A stretch of DNA of 64,000 nt from Hypomyces perniciosus. Its lineage: Eukaryota; Ascomycota; Sordariomycetes; Hypocreales; Hypocreaceae. Location: positions 4,836,001 to 4,900,000 of the forward strand of contig SPDT01000007.1 in assembly GCA_008477525.1 (NCBI GenBank). Direction: 5' to 3'. Positions 25,901-38,830 of the stretch are shown in pieces (the first letter of the stretch is position 1; each line of letters begins with the position of its first letter). A program made the position numbers and the translations under genes. Under the pieces are notes generated by a model that was not told where the DNA came from, made no database searches, and was given only the letters and a program-made list of their open reading frames with translations.

Positions 25901-28900
25901 AGTGCGCGCAGCTGTCCAGCATGCTTGCCGGCAAATCAAAGTCCTTCGTTCCGGTAAACACTGCTCTAGGAATAAATTCAAGAACAGTGTCCCTAATCAA
26001 AGCTCGAATTACTATTTGCTTTTCGCGTGTGCCGAAATGAATCGATTGGCCTTCAATAGGAGTTGAAAGCATATGTGTCATGTCGGGCATGGATGAGTTG
26101 TAGGCAAAAAGATGCTTGTTTCCAAACAACTCTTTAACAGATGGATCATTGCGTATGTCCCCAGGAAGCTTTCCGCGAGGCTTTCCATCAATCAACAAAT
26201 GGCCTTCAACGAAGTTGCAGTGCACCGTTTGCTGTAACCGGAATCTGTCTCGGATTTCGGTTGTTGTGGTGCTTATCCATCTCGTGTTTGAAAGAAATGT
26301 CCACTTGGAAAAGTTCGGAGTGGCTCCGTTTGAGGTGTTGAGACAAACTGTACCAATAACCTCACCAACGCTATCAGGATGGTTCTCAATAGCATTGCGC
26401 AGCAAAGGTTCCATATGGAATGCCAACTTTGCGTCTCTCACTAGCATTGCCTTCATCGACTTTGAGAGCTTTTCCAGGTCAAATATCAAGCTCTCTTGCA
26501 GTGACACCGAGGCCTGAATCCAAGAGGAAAGATCCTTGGCGCTCAGATTCGAGTTGGTCTCCACACAAATCCCAAAAGTCTGTCGGCATAAGAGAGCGGC
26601 CTTGATAGCATACATTGCTAGGCGATCAGCAGTTCCGCCATCTTTGGCATCCTCGAATTCTTTTTGAAGCTGGGCAACCCAGGCTAATGTTGCCCCACGG
26701 GCAGACTTGAGCAATGCCTCAGAGCGAAGCCTCACTGCTCCAGATGACAATGAGAAAAGTCGAAGGCTCAGGATAATCAGGAGCTCCATGCAATTCGTCT
26801 CTCGCCAGTTCTTCATTATGGATTCCAGACGCTTAGCAATCTGCTCCGCCATGCCCTCAACAAACTCTGAATCTCTGAACACAGAATGGACAGTCCGCAA
26901 AACATCGGTTTGTAGCTGTGGCCCAGCCTGGACAGCCAACTGGGACAAAATGCGCATGGTGTCTTCGTTGCTGAAGTTGAGATTGGACGAGCCCAATTCT
27001 ACCAGAATATTTGGCCAGCGGCGCATCTTACCTGAGAGAAGTTTTTGGTAGGCTGAGTATTCATGAACAGGCATGTGAGACGGACACATTGCCTGATTAG
27101 ATTGAATCTCATATGATGACGGGCCCTCGAAGTCTGGCTTGGGGTGTTTTCCCACTTGAACTACAATGGCCAAGAGATCACGAGGGATATGGACACCGCA
27201 AAGGTGCTGCAGAGTCAGCGGCTCATTGAGATGCTTTACCCATAGCTGGTCAGCGCGGTCAAAGAGTTCGAACTCTGCCCCAAATGGTAGAAGTATATCC
27301 GACAAGGGTATCTTGCCGGTAAAAAACCTGTAATGCGTCTGCGTAAAGCACTTCTTGGTTGATGCCATCGAGATCGAGTTCGTGTTTGCGGTCAAATAAC
27401 GTTTCAATGGAGGGCAATTATCCAGATCCGTTTTGGGGATGACGGTTTCGGTATGTCGGCCGGGGTGTGCCAGATCCCTTAAAATCCGCCAAGTTGCGTT
27501 CCGATATGCGGATAAGTAGCTGGGAATGGCGAGTTCGAAAACTATCGCAGCTCTCGGTACGGCTCCTTTGGGCAAAAAGTCTTCGTGTTTCTCAACCATG
27601 ATTCGGTTCCGACACCTATAATGATAACATTTGACACAACCATGAATGTTCCACTGACCATTGTCCATCCGAGAACAAACACAAGTGCCGTTATCAATTT
27701 TCTCAGTCAAGTCATCGTAACTTTCAACAGCGAATTTCCAATCTGCTTCCTTTACCTTGCGGGCCCGTTCGGAGTCATCTTGAATTCTTGACACGAGGCG
27801 TTGCATCTCAGTTGACGAAGCAACGTAGCGCATAGCCATACAGCTTTCATTGATGTCGGCAAAAATAGTGTCATACTTAGCACCTCTATGTCGTTGATGG
27901 AGGTACAGCTGAATGTCCTGCAGGCGACGCATGCTCGACATGCTAGGCAACTGCAGGGCATCCAGAAGTTGAGGTTTAAATGCTGGGCGGTGGTCGCCTA
28001 GTAAAGGACATGCGGCGACTGCACATTGATCCATTCGTACCCATAGGTCAAAGAGTGTGAGAATCATGGCACTTGTCTGAACAGGATCAGAATCGTACAT
28101 CGTTCCCACCCCATAAAACACACTGTCGATATCCTGGGCAATTTGTATGCAGCGAGCTTCACAATTACGAGAAGCAGACGGTGTAGGTGTCCCATCTTGT
28201 TCTATGCGTGACTCCATGGCTGCAATACGGAAAACGTGATCCGTGAAGTCTTGCCCCTGTTGTATGGATTTGTCCAATGGCTGTGGAAGGTCCAGCGGTT
28301 TGGCTTCAGCTTTTTCGGAAAACTTTGCACATAGTAATCCGTCAAGGTGTCTGCCGCTATTTGGGAGAGAGAGCCGAACGGCCTGCTCTGACGCCCGCAA
28401 GGGAAGCCGAGGGATACGCCGGGTCGTTTTGTGCTTGAATAGTTCCCAAGAATTCTCAACTTGGAGAGTCACATTCTGAATGATATCCTTGATCAATGGA
28501 CCGGTAAGATTGAAAAGGCTGTCATAGACCTCCGCATCGATCAATGCGATCTTGGCCCTATCCATCTCGAGTTTCGCCATTCGACGACACAACTTGGCTC
28601 TAAGGGTGATGGTCAACTCGGGAGTGAGTAATCCAGCAGAATTCTGTAGGAGATGAGACATGAGAGTGCACATGAGAAGCTTGTAAGAAGCTCTTCCCGC
28701 TTCGTTGCCGAGTGCTAGGCTAAGATGCCGTTGCGCTGCTACACGCAAGACCAGCCAGAACGGAAGCCGCCGCCAAGGCTTTCCTCCATGACTGATATTG
28801 ACATCGTCTCGTACCCGTTTCCTGAGCCTAGGCACGTTTTCATATCCGCCCAAAGCCTCAACAAGTGATATGAGCATTTGAGTGATCAGGGCTGGATCAG

Positions 28901-29541
28901 TTGTATCCCTGACCTCGGCGACGGATACGTTAGCCTTTTGGGCCTGGGCCTGCAGACTATGAAGCTTTTCCATACTGGCCTGCTCAAGAAATGTTGCAAG
29001 GCTCTCTTGGAATGACTCGTTGGCGAAGTCTTGTACGGGCATATACGCAGAGCGTCCAGGGAAATCCCACGTCAGAGCATTCTCGGTAGCCAGAACTCGT
29101 TCCGAGGTAGGTGATGCCTCGAAAGCCTCGAAGATGACTTTACGTTCTTCATTCCTATAGTTTCTGTAAGTAAATGGCATTCAAATCGTTTGCACTGGCT
29201 ATGGGTGTTCCTTACTGAGCTTGACAGCGGATGATCAGGGCAGCGTTCTGCTCCACCACGTGGAGGATGAGCGTGTAACCTGGCTTCAGCTGGCGGAAGT
29301 GTTCTAAAAGACCCTTTCTTTCCAGGCGGCCCCTGTTCAAGGACAAGCAAGCTCGAAGCGAGCCTCGAAGAGTACGAAACGCTTCGGCCCACGGTTGCTC
29401 CGACACGGCTCTGAGAGTCTCGCAGGCGTGGATGAATCGCGTGAGCAAATCGTGAGAAACGGCCTCGATGTCCCGGTCTTCCTGCCCGGGAAGCCTCGGG
29501 GGTAGGACAACGTGATTGTAGACCTCTTGAAGTAAATCCAT
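19931..29541 (-). CDS. Giant DUF6606/DUF3638/DUF3645 protein, ~3,100 residues
   Basis: Read from 29541: exons 29216..29541, 23349..29163 (with one frame junction near 24450), 21455..23275, 20608..21362 and 19931..20542. The N-terminus (MDLLQEVYNHVVLPPRLPG) is the DUF6606 type. Mid-protein, the Walker-A-like QLNMGKGKTS is split by the intron 23276..23348, followed by LVVPKALLTQTAQIAQLRLGG and HIPFSRQTPTRSDM, the DUF3638 signature. DUF3645-type and C-terminal regions follow, ending in an acidic tail. These proteins are found across filamentous fungi and some plants and protists; a P-loop suggests nucleotide use, but no function is established. The intron 21363..21454 begins GCAAGT and ends TAG: a GC-AG intron, supported because it alone restores DYTVQAAIRLRQL. 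At 24450 the frame ends in TGA overlapping ATG. An 89-nt intron 24419..24507 with a weak GTCTAT donor would fix it (3,079 residues). Otherwise an indel is implied. Confidence 0.85.
21363..21454 (-). other. GC-AG intron in the DUF3638 gene
   Basis: On the minus strand the exon ends GTGCAAG and the intron starts GCAAGT, a perfect GC-donor context, ending TTTATAG. Splicing gives V-Q-A-A-I-R-L-R-Q-L in frame. The alternative GT a few bases downstream keeps a different residue set that fits the family less well. Confidence 0.7.
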
Positions 29542-31409
29542 CTCATCGAGAATGGAAACACGTCAAGAGATCTGGACGCTGCGTCCAGGAAAGTGTCGTA
29601 GTCGGATAAGAAGACAAAGGAGGTGGTGGGCAAATTTGTGGTCAAGGGAGAAGGGGAAAGTAAACAGAAGAAAATAGAGAAGAGAAAGCAGAAGAAGGGA
29701 AAGCAGAAGAATAGAAAGAGGGGAAAGTTTTCTCTGCATCCATGACAAGCATGGCAGTGCAAGGAAACGGTTTGCCAACTGTTGGCTCTTTCGAGCGGCC
29801 ACCTGCCAGGCGGCCGGCCGAGCTGGCAAGGCAGTCAGGCTTAGGCAAGGCATGCTTTTCAGTTCCAGGTTTTCCTGCTCAGCTTGCAAACGCTGATTGA
29901 TGGGCGGATGCGGGAGGCCGTTTTCTCAAAGCAACAAACACCGAGATGAGATGCGAGAGCCTCGTCCAGCACCACCCCCATTTCCCTGCAAGGAGTCTCC
30001 AGGCTTGCCAGACATGCATGATGATGTCCTTGTTGAGACGGTATCCATAGTCTTGGTCGTTTTCATCGGGTCTCCTTTAACGTATGATCTATTCATTTTG
30101 TCCGTGGATGGCGACTTGCGTCTGCACGTCTTATGCACTGAGCTGAGTATCGGGAGGGAGCAGCGTAGACGCGCGGCACAACCCTGGAAAGTTTTGACGC
30201 GGCAGTTTCTCACCTTGACCTGTAGTGCTACTAGTACGAAGTACCTACTTACCCATATATTTTACTCTATTCCACCACAACTTCCCCATCGCAAAGTTCT
30301 GAATTGGTGGCAAAAAAAACACATTAAGACGGTTGAGTGCCTTGGGTCAAAGAGGTGTATGGGGGGTTCGTTGTGGTAGTGACAAAAATAGGCTGCGCCT
30401 CTCACGCTTCTAGCCTTATTGACACAACAAACGTCTCCATGATACTACTACTGCGTTGTTTTGATTTTTGTCTCCTTATTAGAAAGTTCGATATCACAAG
30501 GAAATGACGGCCAGGCAACAGTGCGTCCATGAAGAACCGTTTGCTCAAGCGGGCACTCCACACCTATGTAAGCAGAGGAGGGACCTGGAGAGCCCAACCT
30601 TGGAGCAATCAGAAGACAGAAGTGCTGGCGCCAAATCAGTCAGGCTGTGATAGTTAAGACGCAAACATAGGTATATCTGCGTCAGATGTCAACAATTGGT
30701 CCACAAGCACTCGTGGGCAGAACGCCTCACATTGGGATATCGGCCAAACTGCAGGCTGTCGGACATGGGTCAAAGACTTTCCGGTGTTCAAGTGTAAGAA
30801 TTACGAAGCAAATACGAAGTACAATGCCTATCATTTCAATGGTCTCCAATACCTCGAATACCTACCTAGTAGTACTTTACTATATTTCTCAGCCAAAGCA
30901 AAAGTGTTGGAGTACATGAAGCATATGTACTCGTACTTCATAACTCTCTACGAGTAATCAAAAAGCAGCATTTATATCCGGATTGGGTTAGTAGCATACT
31001 AATCACGAACAGTGATTGCGGAACGGTCCGATAATCCTTTCACTAAGGAACCTACTACTACGAAGTAATAGTACTAGCAGTACTCCGTAGATGGTTAGCT
31101 GCTAGAGTATCCATTTCAAGTCCTTCTCCTCCGTCTTTCTTCCACATATGCTCGACGAACCTGCAGGGGTGGGGGTGTTCGGATAATCCCCAGTTATCCG
31201 TCCACCTCAGCCAGTGGGGGAAGTAGAGGAATGTTGCCAAAGGTACCTTGGGTACTCCGTACACTTATGGAATTGGTAGCGTAGTTTTTTCGTTTATTTC
31301 CCATCCAATGCTCCAGTTGGTCATTCTCTGCGAGGTCCAGCCAGACTTGTGTGGCCATGATCAACATGGTCATTGGGGGGAGCTAGCGGCTTTTACTATT
31401 ACTATGTAG
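29542..31409. other. Promoter side of the DUF3638 gene and gene-poor DNA
   Basis: No gene seen. Directly upstream of the DUF3638 start the minus strand is strongly CT-rich (29600-29720), typical of a fungal promoter or leader. The right half is AT-rich and dense in palindrome-family motifs (30235..30243, 30813..30821, 31059..31067, 31081..31089, 31253..31261). Confidence 0.6.
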
Positions 31410-32185
31410 ATATTGGTAATTGCTCACGGAGGTGACAACTTCTATGGAGAAGTGTTACGATCCGCTGTTGGTGTCGTCTTCTTGGGCACATCTCATAGGG
31501 GCAGTGATGCTGTCAGCATCGCTAGTGTTTTTGGAACCATCATCAACATCTGCATGGCTACAACGTCGGCTGGGATGCGATCTAGAACAACGTGAACATT
31601 CCTGGAAGAAATGGAAGGAGCGCAGTCTCATTTGCCTGTGACAATGGGCACGATTATATCGTCAATGCTTTATTAAAGCGAGATGGTTGCAGAGTCGGTG
31701 ATGGCGATAAATCTGAGATGACTCCTTCCTTTTGGGCAGTAGGGGGAGGCTATCACTCAACTATCTCGACATTGGCAAAGCATCCTATTTTTGACATCAA
31801 CCACCACGATAAGTCAGGTTGTATAATCATTTCCTGTTCTACCGGGGACGGGATGGGCGAAGTGCTACAACAGCTGCTAAAGCTACCCGGCATCGATGCC
31901 AATATGAAAGATAACAAAGGGAAATCACCACTCTCCTGGGCAGCAAGTAATGGCTGCGCCGACACGGTTGATGTTCTCGTTCAAAGTAAAAAAATGGACA
32001 AGGTGCTTTTGGAAGAGGGAGCCGATCCTGAATCAAGAAGTAAGCGCGGCACAACGCCGATAACAATCGTGAAACAGTCTGGGGGGAACGATTTGCTGGA
32101 TGAGCTTTTGCAGCATAAATCCTGGGGAACTGGCGCTTACTCTGACTCAAAGGGTTGGCAACTACCCGATCCGTTGACAGGATAA
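31410..32185 (+). pseudogene. Relic of a NACHT/ankyrin NLR-like gene
   Basis: 31413..31595 reads as the end of an alpha/beta-hydrolase-like effector domain: VVFLGTSHRGSDAVSIASV then FGTIINICMATTSAG, a motif that precedes the NACHT ATPase in many fungal STAND proteins. It has no ATG and ends in a stop. A second frame, 31592..32185, carries degraded ankyrin repeats: NGRSAVSFACDNGHDYIV, DNKGKSPLSWAASNGCADTV and RSKRGTTPITIVKQSG. The NACHT domain and most repeats are missing, so the two ends are fused by a deletion of well over a kilobase and lie in different frames. Intact relatives act in fungal allorecognition or programmed cell death; this copy cannot. The family call is from motif memory. 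Confidence 0.7.
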
Positions 32186-32271
32186 CTCCAAAGCTGGACT
32201 ACCATGTACTCGCTCACTTAATAAGTTGTAGTTATGACATTCGACTACAGGCTAAATATAGCAGGACCTTC

Positions 32272-34346
32272 TCATAGCAATGTCTTCCTCCACCACTTCT
32301 CCTCCTCCTCCAGCCATCTCTTTGCGCTATCTGGCTTGGCAAGCATGTGTCCATCGCCGGCGAATTCCACAATCTTGACATCCTTTCCCCTCTGCTTCAG
32401 CGCATCCGCAATCAATCTAGCCTGTTCCACGGGGACAACGGTATCTTCCTGTCCATGGACAAGCAGCAGCGGTGACTCAATCTTATCCACTTGATAGATG
32501 GCACTGCGTTCTCGATAGATCTTGTCCTTCAGCTCATCGCTTGCGTCATTTGGAAGAGTCAACGCAGACGTGTAATCCGATTCGAGTTTATGTGTCGTGT
32601 TATCAAACCTCTTCAAATCACTGATACCACTGGCACATACACCACCTGCAAATGTGTTGGGATGTCGGGTGAGACACTGAAGAGTGCTATATCCCCCTGC
32701 ACTTAACCCCGTCACACCCACCGACCCGGCCCTCATGAAGCCCGTACCGACGAAAAAGTCCGCAGTATCGCTAGCATCGCTAGCATCAAGGATGCCCCAT
32801 GAACCAAACAAGGCATTCCGATAATCTCTGCCGTATCCCGTGGACCCGGTATAGTTCAGGGCAAAGTAGGCATATCCTCTGGATGTGAAATACTGAGTTC
32901 GCAACGATAGTCCAGGACCAGTGCGTCCTGTCGGCCCGCCGTGTCCATTAATGATCAGTGGCATCGGGTTCTTCATCTCGAATTCGTACTTGGGATTTTG
33001 CGGAGTCCATAGAAAGCCGTAGATGGTATGAGATGGAAATCCCTTGGAGGAAATGCATATGAGGTCGGGCTGCGAGAAGAGATCCTGGGGAAACTCCTCG
33101 TCGACTGAGAGACGAATGACTTCGTTGAGTTCTGGCTGATGGATGTTGATTTTCTGAACAGCCTGAGGGATTGATGTGCCACTGCCAATAACAAGGACAG
33201 AAGAGTCGTCCAACCGGGCTACTGCATCCCAGTTGAGCTGGCATAGTGTTTTCTCATCTGCAGCTTCTCGCCACATGTTTGTCTCCAAGTCAATGACAAG
33301 AAGGCGGCACGCCGCGTGAGATATGGCGGTCGCAGCCAAAAAGCGCTCCGTGATGGGAACAAAGGTCCGGCTAGATAGACTCATGTAAGCCTCCCCTATT
33401 TTAAGAGGCGATCATAACGTAGCTCTTACCTTCCTTCAAAGAGAAGCACCTCTCCAAGGTCCGAAGTTTCCAAGCCTTTCAGCTTTAACTGAACAGGGGT
33501 TTCACTTCCTGGGGCTAGCTTGAAGAGCTGGCGGTATCCCGACACTTCCTGAGCAAAGAACAGAGTGCCGTCCGGTCCCCAGCGAGGCTCAGTGGCGCTT
33601 TCACCGTTCGACCCGGTGATGAAGCGAACATTGTTGATGTTGCCATCCAGTTCCCAGTTGGCGATGTAGAGCTTGCATGCGTCAAAGAGAAGATTAGGGC
33701 GCTGCCATTCAAGCCAAGCAACGCGGGTTCCGTCGGCAGTGGACGCCGGCAAGTAGTAAAAGTCGGCGCCTGTGACAATTCTCTTTACCTCTCCTGTTAG
33801 AACGTTGATGGCTACTAAATAGTTCTGAACATCCTGGGCTTTGTTGCCCTTGGTGTGGTCCTCTTCGATGGCCAGCACCCATGCGGTCTTCGCATTGGCG
33901 TTGAAGCTGGAGTATCGCAGGTTAGGCGTTTTGACCAGCAAAGTGACATGCTGGGACTCGGCTTCAAGAATTCGGACAGAGTCATCTTGGTTGGAAAAAA
34001 TGATTCTCCCGTCCGGTAAGACATCATACAAACCGCCCCCATATTCGTAGACTCTGTTTTGAACACTGTATTCATCGGGGAGAATGTCTCTCAGAGCACC
34101 ATCCTTGGTGATTTGAACGATTGTCCTGCGTTCTCCCTGGGTCTCGGTGAAATAGGCATTCCCAGTCCGTTGCTACTCTGGAAGTTAGCCTGTGATGAAG
34201 ACAATGAGCGTGCATGGTGTTGAGGGGAGCTTCCTTACGCAAGCCCGTGGCGCCACGAAAGTTCGTGTCTTGGAGGCAACCAAGTCAGCGGAGATTGGCG
34301 ATTCCCAATGGCCATACGGCACAGTCTGCTTCTGATTCACGATCAT
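32272..34346 (-). CDS. Prolyl-oligopeptidase-family peptidase (S9C type)
   Basis: Exons 34239..34346, 33430..34172 and 32272..33379 give 652 residues. The N-terminal ~380 residues form a propeller-like domain (VYEYGGGLYDV, AWLEWQRPNL, ATEPRWGPDGTLFFAQE). The C-terminal alpha/beta-hydrolase domain has the HGGP oxyanion motif, nucleophile S510 in GLSAGGYS, D596 in HGQEDTVVP and H628 in GDGHML. This layout matches fungal S9C dipeptidyl/acylaminoacyl-type peptidases that trim short peptides. No signal peptide is seen, so it is probably cytosolic. The first junction uses a TAG acceptor just before CAACGG, chosen because it keeps frame into TGNAYFTET. It shares a 434-bp divergent promoter with the S33-type gene. 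Confidence 0.88.
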
Positions 34347-34780
34347 GATGATGAGCTGGCAGGGTGTTTAGGATAGGGATGAGGGGTCGATGATAATGGT
34401 ATTGGAACTAATAGACCAGACCATCTCGGTTTTCACAGTTTCGCACAGCAATCAGACCATTATATATATACATCATGACCAAGGAAGGCGATGCAATGCC
34501 AATCCTGACTGATCATCAATCAATAACACCCCTCTTGAGGCTTTCGGGTACGGTTGCCGATGTAACCCAGACCCTCGGTCAGACTAGCCGGGGTGACCAT
34601 GTGCGTTACTGGGTACGGACGCCAAAATACTGAATGCTTATCCATCCTGCAGTATTTCCTCCTCATTAAAGGTACAGCCTTAACACTTGGCATTTGGCAT
34701 CTCCGAATTACGAGTACATACACCACAAAACGCCATCTGATTCAGGCGTGATTGAACATCCGACCAACAACAACATCGTC
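34347..34780. promoter_or_regulatory. Shared divergent promoter of two peptidase genes
   Basis: 434 bases separate the starts of the S9 (minus) and S33-type (plus) peptidases. A TATATATATA run lies near 34461-34470, closer to the S9 start. No other gene fits. Coordinated control is inferred from layout only. Confidence 0.5.
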
Positions 34781-36760
34781 ATGGAAAAGGGCCGAGCAAA
34801 GGGGCGCGTTACGCCGCAGCTGGAGAGGCGATCATGGCGTATCAGAGCCACTTATATCACTGCTCTGGTCTGCCTCGTTGGACTGTCCTACAACTTCCAT
34901 TTCCCGTCCTGGAAACGCCACAAGGACCATTGTGGTCACTCTGTCTATGGCCATTTCCCTAGAGCCAACGACCCCTTTCATTTCTTGCCCTGCACAGACT
35001 CGACACTACCACCAGCTCTTGATGACATCAACCCGCAACGAAGCTGGTCCAAGCTATTTGATCCAAATCCTCATCATTGGTCCTGGGGCAACAAGACCGA
35101 GGAAGATGTGTCTGAGCACGACTCATACGCTGGGCGGGGAATCTATCTCTGCGGTTGGATAGACGTCCCGCTCGATTATACAAACAAGACAGATACTCGC
35201 ATTACCCGGCTGGCCGTGACCAAATTCCAGGTATCTGGACTCGCCCGCATCGATGGTCGCTCGAGGCCTTCCGCTGGCCAGAAAAGCGAAAGGACGCTCG
35301 TGGTTGAACCTGGCGGCCCTGGCGGCTCCGGGACATCAATGGTTTGGAGATCAAGTGAAGCAGTATCCAAACGATTGAGCGACGGCAAATACGACGTACT
35401 TGGATGGGACCCTCGAGGAGTCAATGCTTCGCTTCCAGCCATTTCATGCTATCCATTTGACGCCGATAGAGACCACTGGTCTCTGATCGCTGGGCAGTAC
35501 CGCGAGGTTGCTGGCTCGCCAAGGGCTCAATTGGAGCTTGCCGATACCATGAACCAGGCAATTTTCAGTGCCTGCTTCAAGGTTCACGGCGATTTGCCTC
35601 GGTTTGTTAGCACCGCCTTTGTTGCGCGCGACTTGGAGGAGATTCGCTTGGCTCTCGGTGAAGATGAGCTGACGGGGTACCTCGTCTCGTACGGCACAGG
35701 CATCGGACAGACGTACGCCAGCATGTTCCCCTCAAGCGTTGGTCGAATGATACTGGATGGTACTGAATATGTCCGGGACCATCGTCTACTCGGTGGTTTT
35801 GGCTGGACTGCGCTTGATAACGCCACCCACGCCTGGCGTGATGGCTTGTTGGGCGAGTGCATCAACGCCGGTCCGGACCATTGCGCACTGGCGAGGCCGG
35901 TCGACGGACATGCCGTCACGTTAGATAGCCTCGCTTCTCGTATGGAAAAGCTGGTCAAGTCCCTCATTGAGCGTCCTTTGGCCGGCTATACAAAATTCGC
36001 CGGCCCGTCCCTCATCACCTACTCAGGCCTTGTTGGTGCCATCTATGGCGCCTTGTACAATGCCGTTTCTTGGCCAGCTCTAGCCCAGGTACTCTATGAG
36101 CTAGAAGCAGGCAACTCCACCCTTGCTGCCGCCATGCTAGAGCGGGCAGCATGGGAATATGATCCCACACTCCCTGCTATCCCAAACCGCAAACCATCAT
36201 CTGGTGAGCTCGGCTCTCTCGTCGTCTGCGCGGATGGATACGATGCCCCTCTTCCAGAAGACGGCCTGGACTGGTGGGAGTCGTTGTGGACCAACATGAC
36301 AGCTACGTCTTGGATCTCAGGCAATTCGCGTTTCTTCAACGTTCTCCCATGCCAACGTTTCACGGAGTACTGGCCCGAGCCGGCTGAGGTGTATCGCGGT
36401 GACTTGAACAATACACTCAAAAACCCTGTTTTGCTCATCGCCGAAACATACGACCCTGCCACGCCACTGCGAAACGGTAGGAGGCTCCTCGAGGAGATGG
36501 GTCAAAACGCGAGGCTCATTGCGCACCATGGCTATGGCCACTCATCACGGAACAAGTCCAACTGTACGGACACGATTGCCAAGGCATTCATCTTAGAGGG
36601 CAAGCTTCCCGACGAGCAGGAAACGGCCTGCTTCGCAGACGAGAAACCATATCTCTATGGCGTGGGCAAGGACAAAGCTGCTGTTGCTAAAGATCCATTG
36701 AAGGTTTGGAGCGAGCATCTCATTGAGCTTTCGATCTTGAACCCCAGATTGCTGCCATAG
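34781..36760 (+). CDS. Membrane-anchored alpha/beta-hydrolase, S33/TAP-like peptidase
   Basis: A single exon of 659 residues. The start is the ATG at 34781; an in-frame TTG at 34694 would add 29 residues and is not used. After a basic N-terminus, residues ~22-39 form one hydrophobic helix, so a type II membrane anchor is likely, with the catalytic part lumenal or outside. The body follows tripeptidyl-aminopeptidase-like S33 proteins: VDVPLDY-type segment, EPGGPGGSG oxyanion loop, GWDPRG, nucleophile S303 in LVSYGTG, D558 in AETYDPATPL and H587 in GYGHSS (TAP C-terminal domain). The nucleophile elbow is odd: position -2 is Leu (L301) instead of the usual Gly of GxSxG. Several N-x-S/T sites fit secretion-path glycosylation. 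Substrate unknown. Confidence 0.88.
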   Translation: MEKGRAKGRVTPQLERRSWRIRATYITALVCLVGLSYNFHFPSWKRHKDHCGHSVYGHFPRANDPFHFLPCTDSTLPPALDDINPQRSWSKLFDPNPHHWSWGNKTEEDVSEHDSYAGRGIYLCGWIDVPLDYTNKTDTRITRLAVTKFQVSGLARIDGRSRPSAGQKSERTLVVEPGGPGGSGTSMVWRSSEAVSKRLSDGKYDVLGWDPRGVNASLPAISCYPFDADRDHWSLIAGQYREVAGSPRAQLELADTMNQAIFSACFKVHGDLPRFVSTAFVARDLEEIRLALGEDELTGYLVSYGTGIGQTYASMFPSSVGRMILDGTEYVRDHRLLGGFGWTALDNATHAWRDGLLGECINAGPDHCALARPVDGHAVTLDSLASRMEKLVKSLIERPLAGYTKFAGPSLITYSGLVGAIYGALYNAVSWPALAQVLYELEAGNSTLAAAMLERAAWEYDPTLPAIPNRKPSSGELGSLVVCADGYDAPLPEDGLDWWESLWTNMTATSWISGNSRFFNVLPCQRFTEYWPEPAEVYRGDLNNTLKNPVLLIAETYDPATPLRNGRRLLEEMGQNARLIAHHGYGHSSRNKSNCTDTIAKAFILEGKLPDEQETACFADEKPYLYGVGKDKAAVAKDPLKVWSEHLIELSILNPRLLP

Positions 36761-37506
36761 AAGTGACCAGTTTGGGTATATGACATCAATTACATTTCCC
36801 TCATAGTTCTTAATAAACGTGGATAGCAACTTTAACCTGAAACACGACTCCACGAGACAGCCTCGAGGATATTCAAGATTCGCCATCAAAATTAGCTCTG
36901 GTTTGGTCTGTGTATAAGTCGCACTTTTCCCTATCCTGCAGTTCTTTTCTGTAGTTCTTTAGATAACACTCAATTGACTAATTCTGTCAATCCGTCTCAC
37001 TAATCACATCTCCTTCCATCACCCATTGCGCAGTGTACCTCAGGCAAGCTACTGCAATAACTCATCATTCATCGGGAGGTACCACCTTCCGGAGGGCCTG
37101 AGTAAGTCCTTGTTGACTGCTGAGTCCCCAGAGATGGCTTCCCCAGAGCGAATTAGGATTCTAGAAAAGATGCAAGGTGGCTAGTAGCCAAAGAATATTG
37201 AGATGACTGCCATTGATGTGTTTGGTTGTGTGGGAGGAAGAAAAGAAGATGGAGCAATGACCGGGGGGGGGGGGGGTCTCTCCAACGCCATCTCTAGGTT
37301 TCGTTGTCATCACATCGGTCAAACATCAAGTATGGTAGCTACACCATTGATAAATAATCATCGCTTCATTCTCTTCATTCTATGTACTGATAGCATAGAC
37401 GTCTTGCTATGAACAGCAACTATTTACATGTCTATCCAAGTGGTTTGTATGTCCATCACCAAACGGTTCTCGCCAGGATACCCCTGCTTCAAGTTAATGT
37501 ATTCCT
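36761..37506. other. Convergent spacer, S33-type peptidase / subtilisin
   Basis: No gene seen. It contains 3' regions of both genes and a run of 14 G at 37263..37276. Confidence 0.6.
37263..37276 (+). repeat. Poly-G run (14 G)
   Basis: Fourteen consecutive G in non-coding DNA. Rare in this window and prone to length error in sequencing. Confidence 0.85.

Positions 37507-38830
<1,324 letters not shown>

Noticed and set aside
29563..29889. Leu/Phe/Ser-rich frames on the minus strand upstream of the DUF3638 start
   Set aside because: They come from a CT-rich promoter tract, giving hydrophobic low-complexity translations in several frames at once with no motif.
34694..34780. 29-residue extension of the S33-type hydrolase
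   Set aside because: It would begin at a TTG codon; the first ATG is at 34781 and directly precedes the basic segment and membrane anchor.
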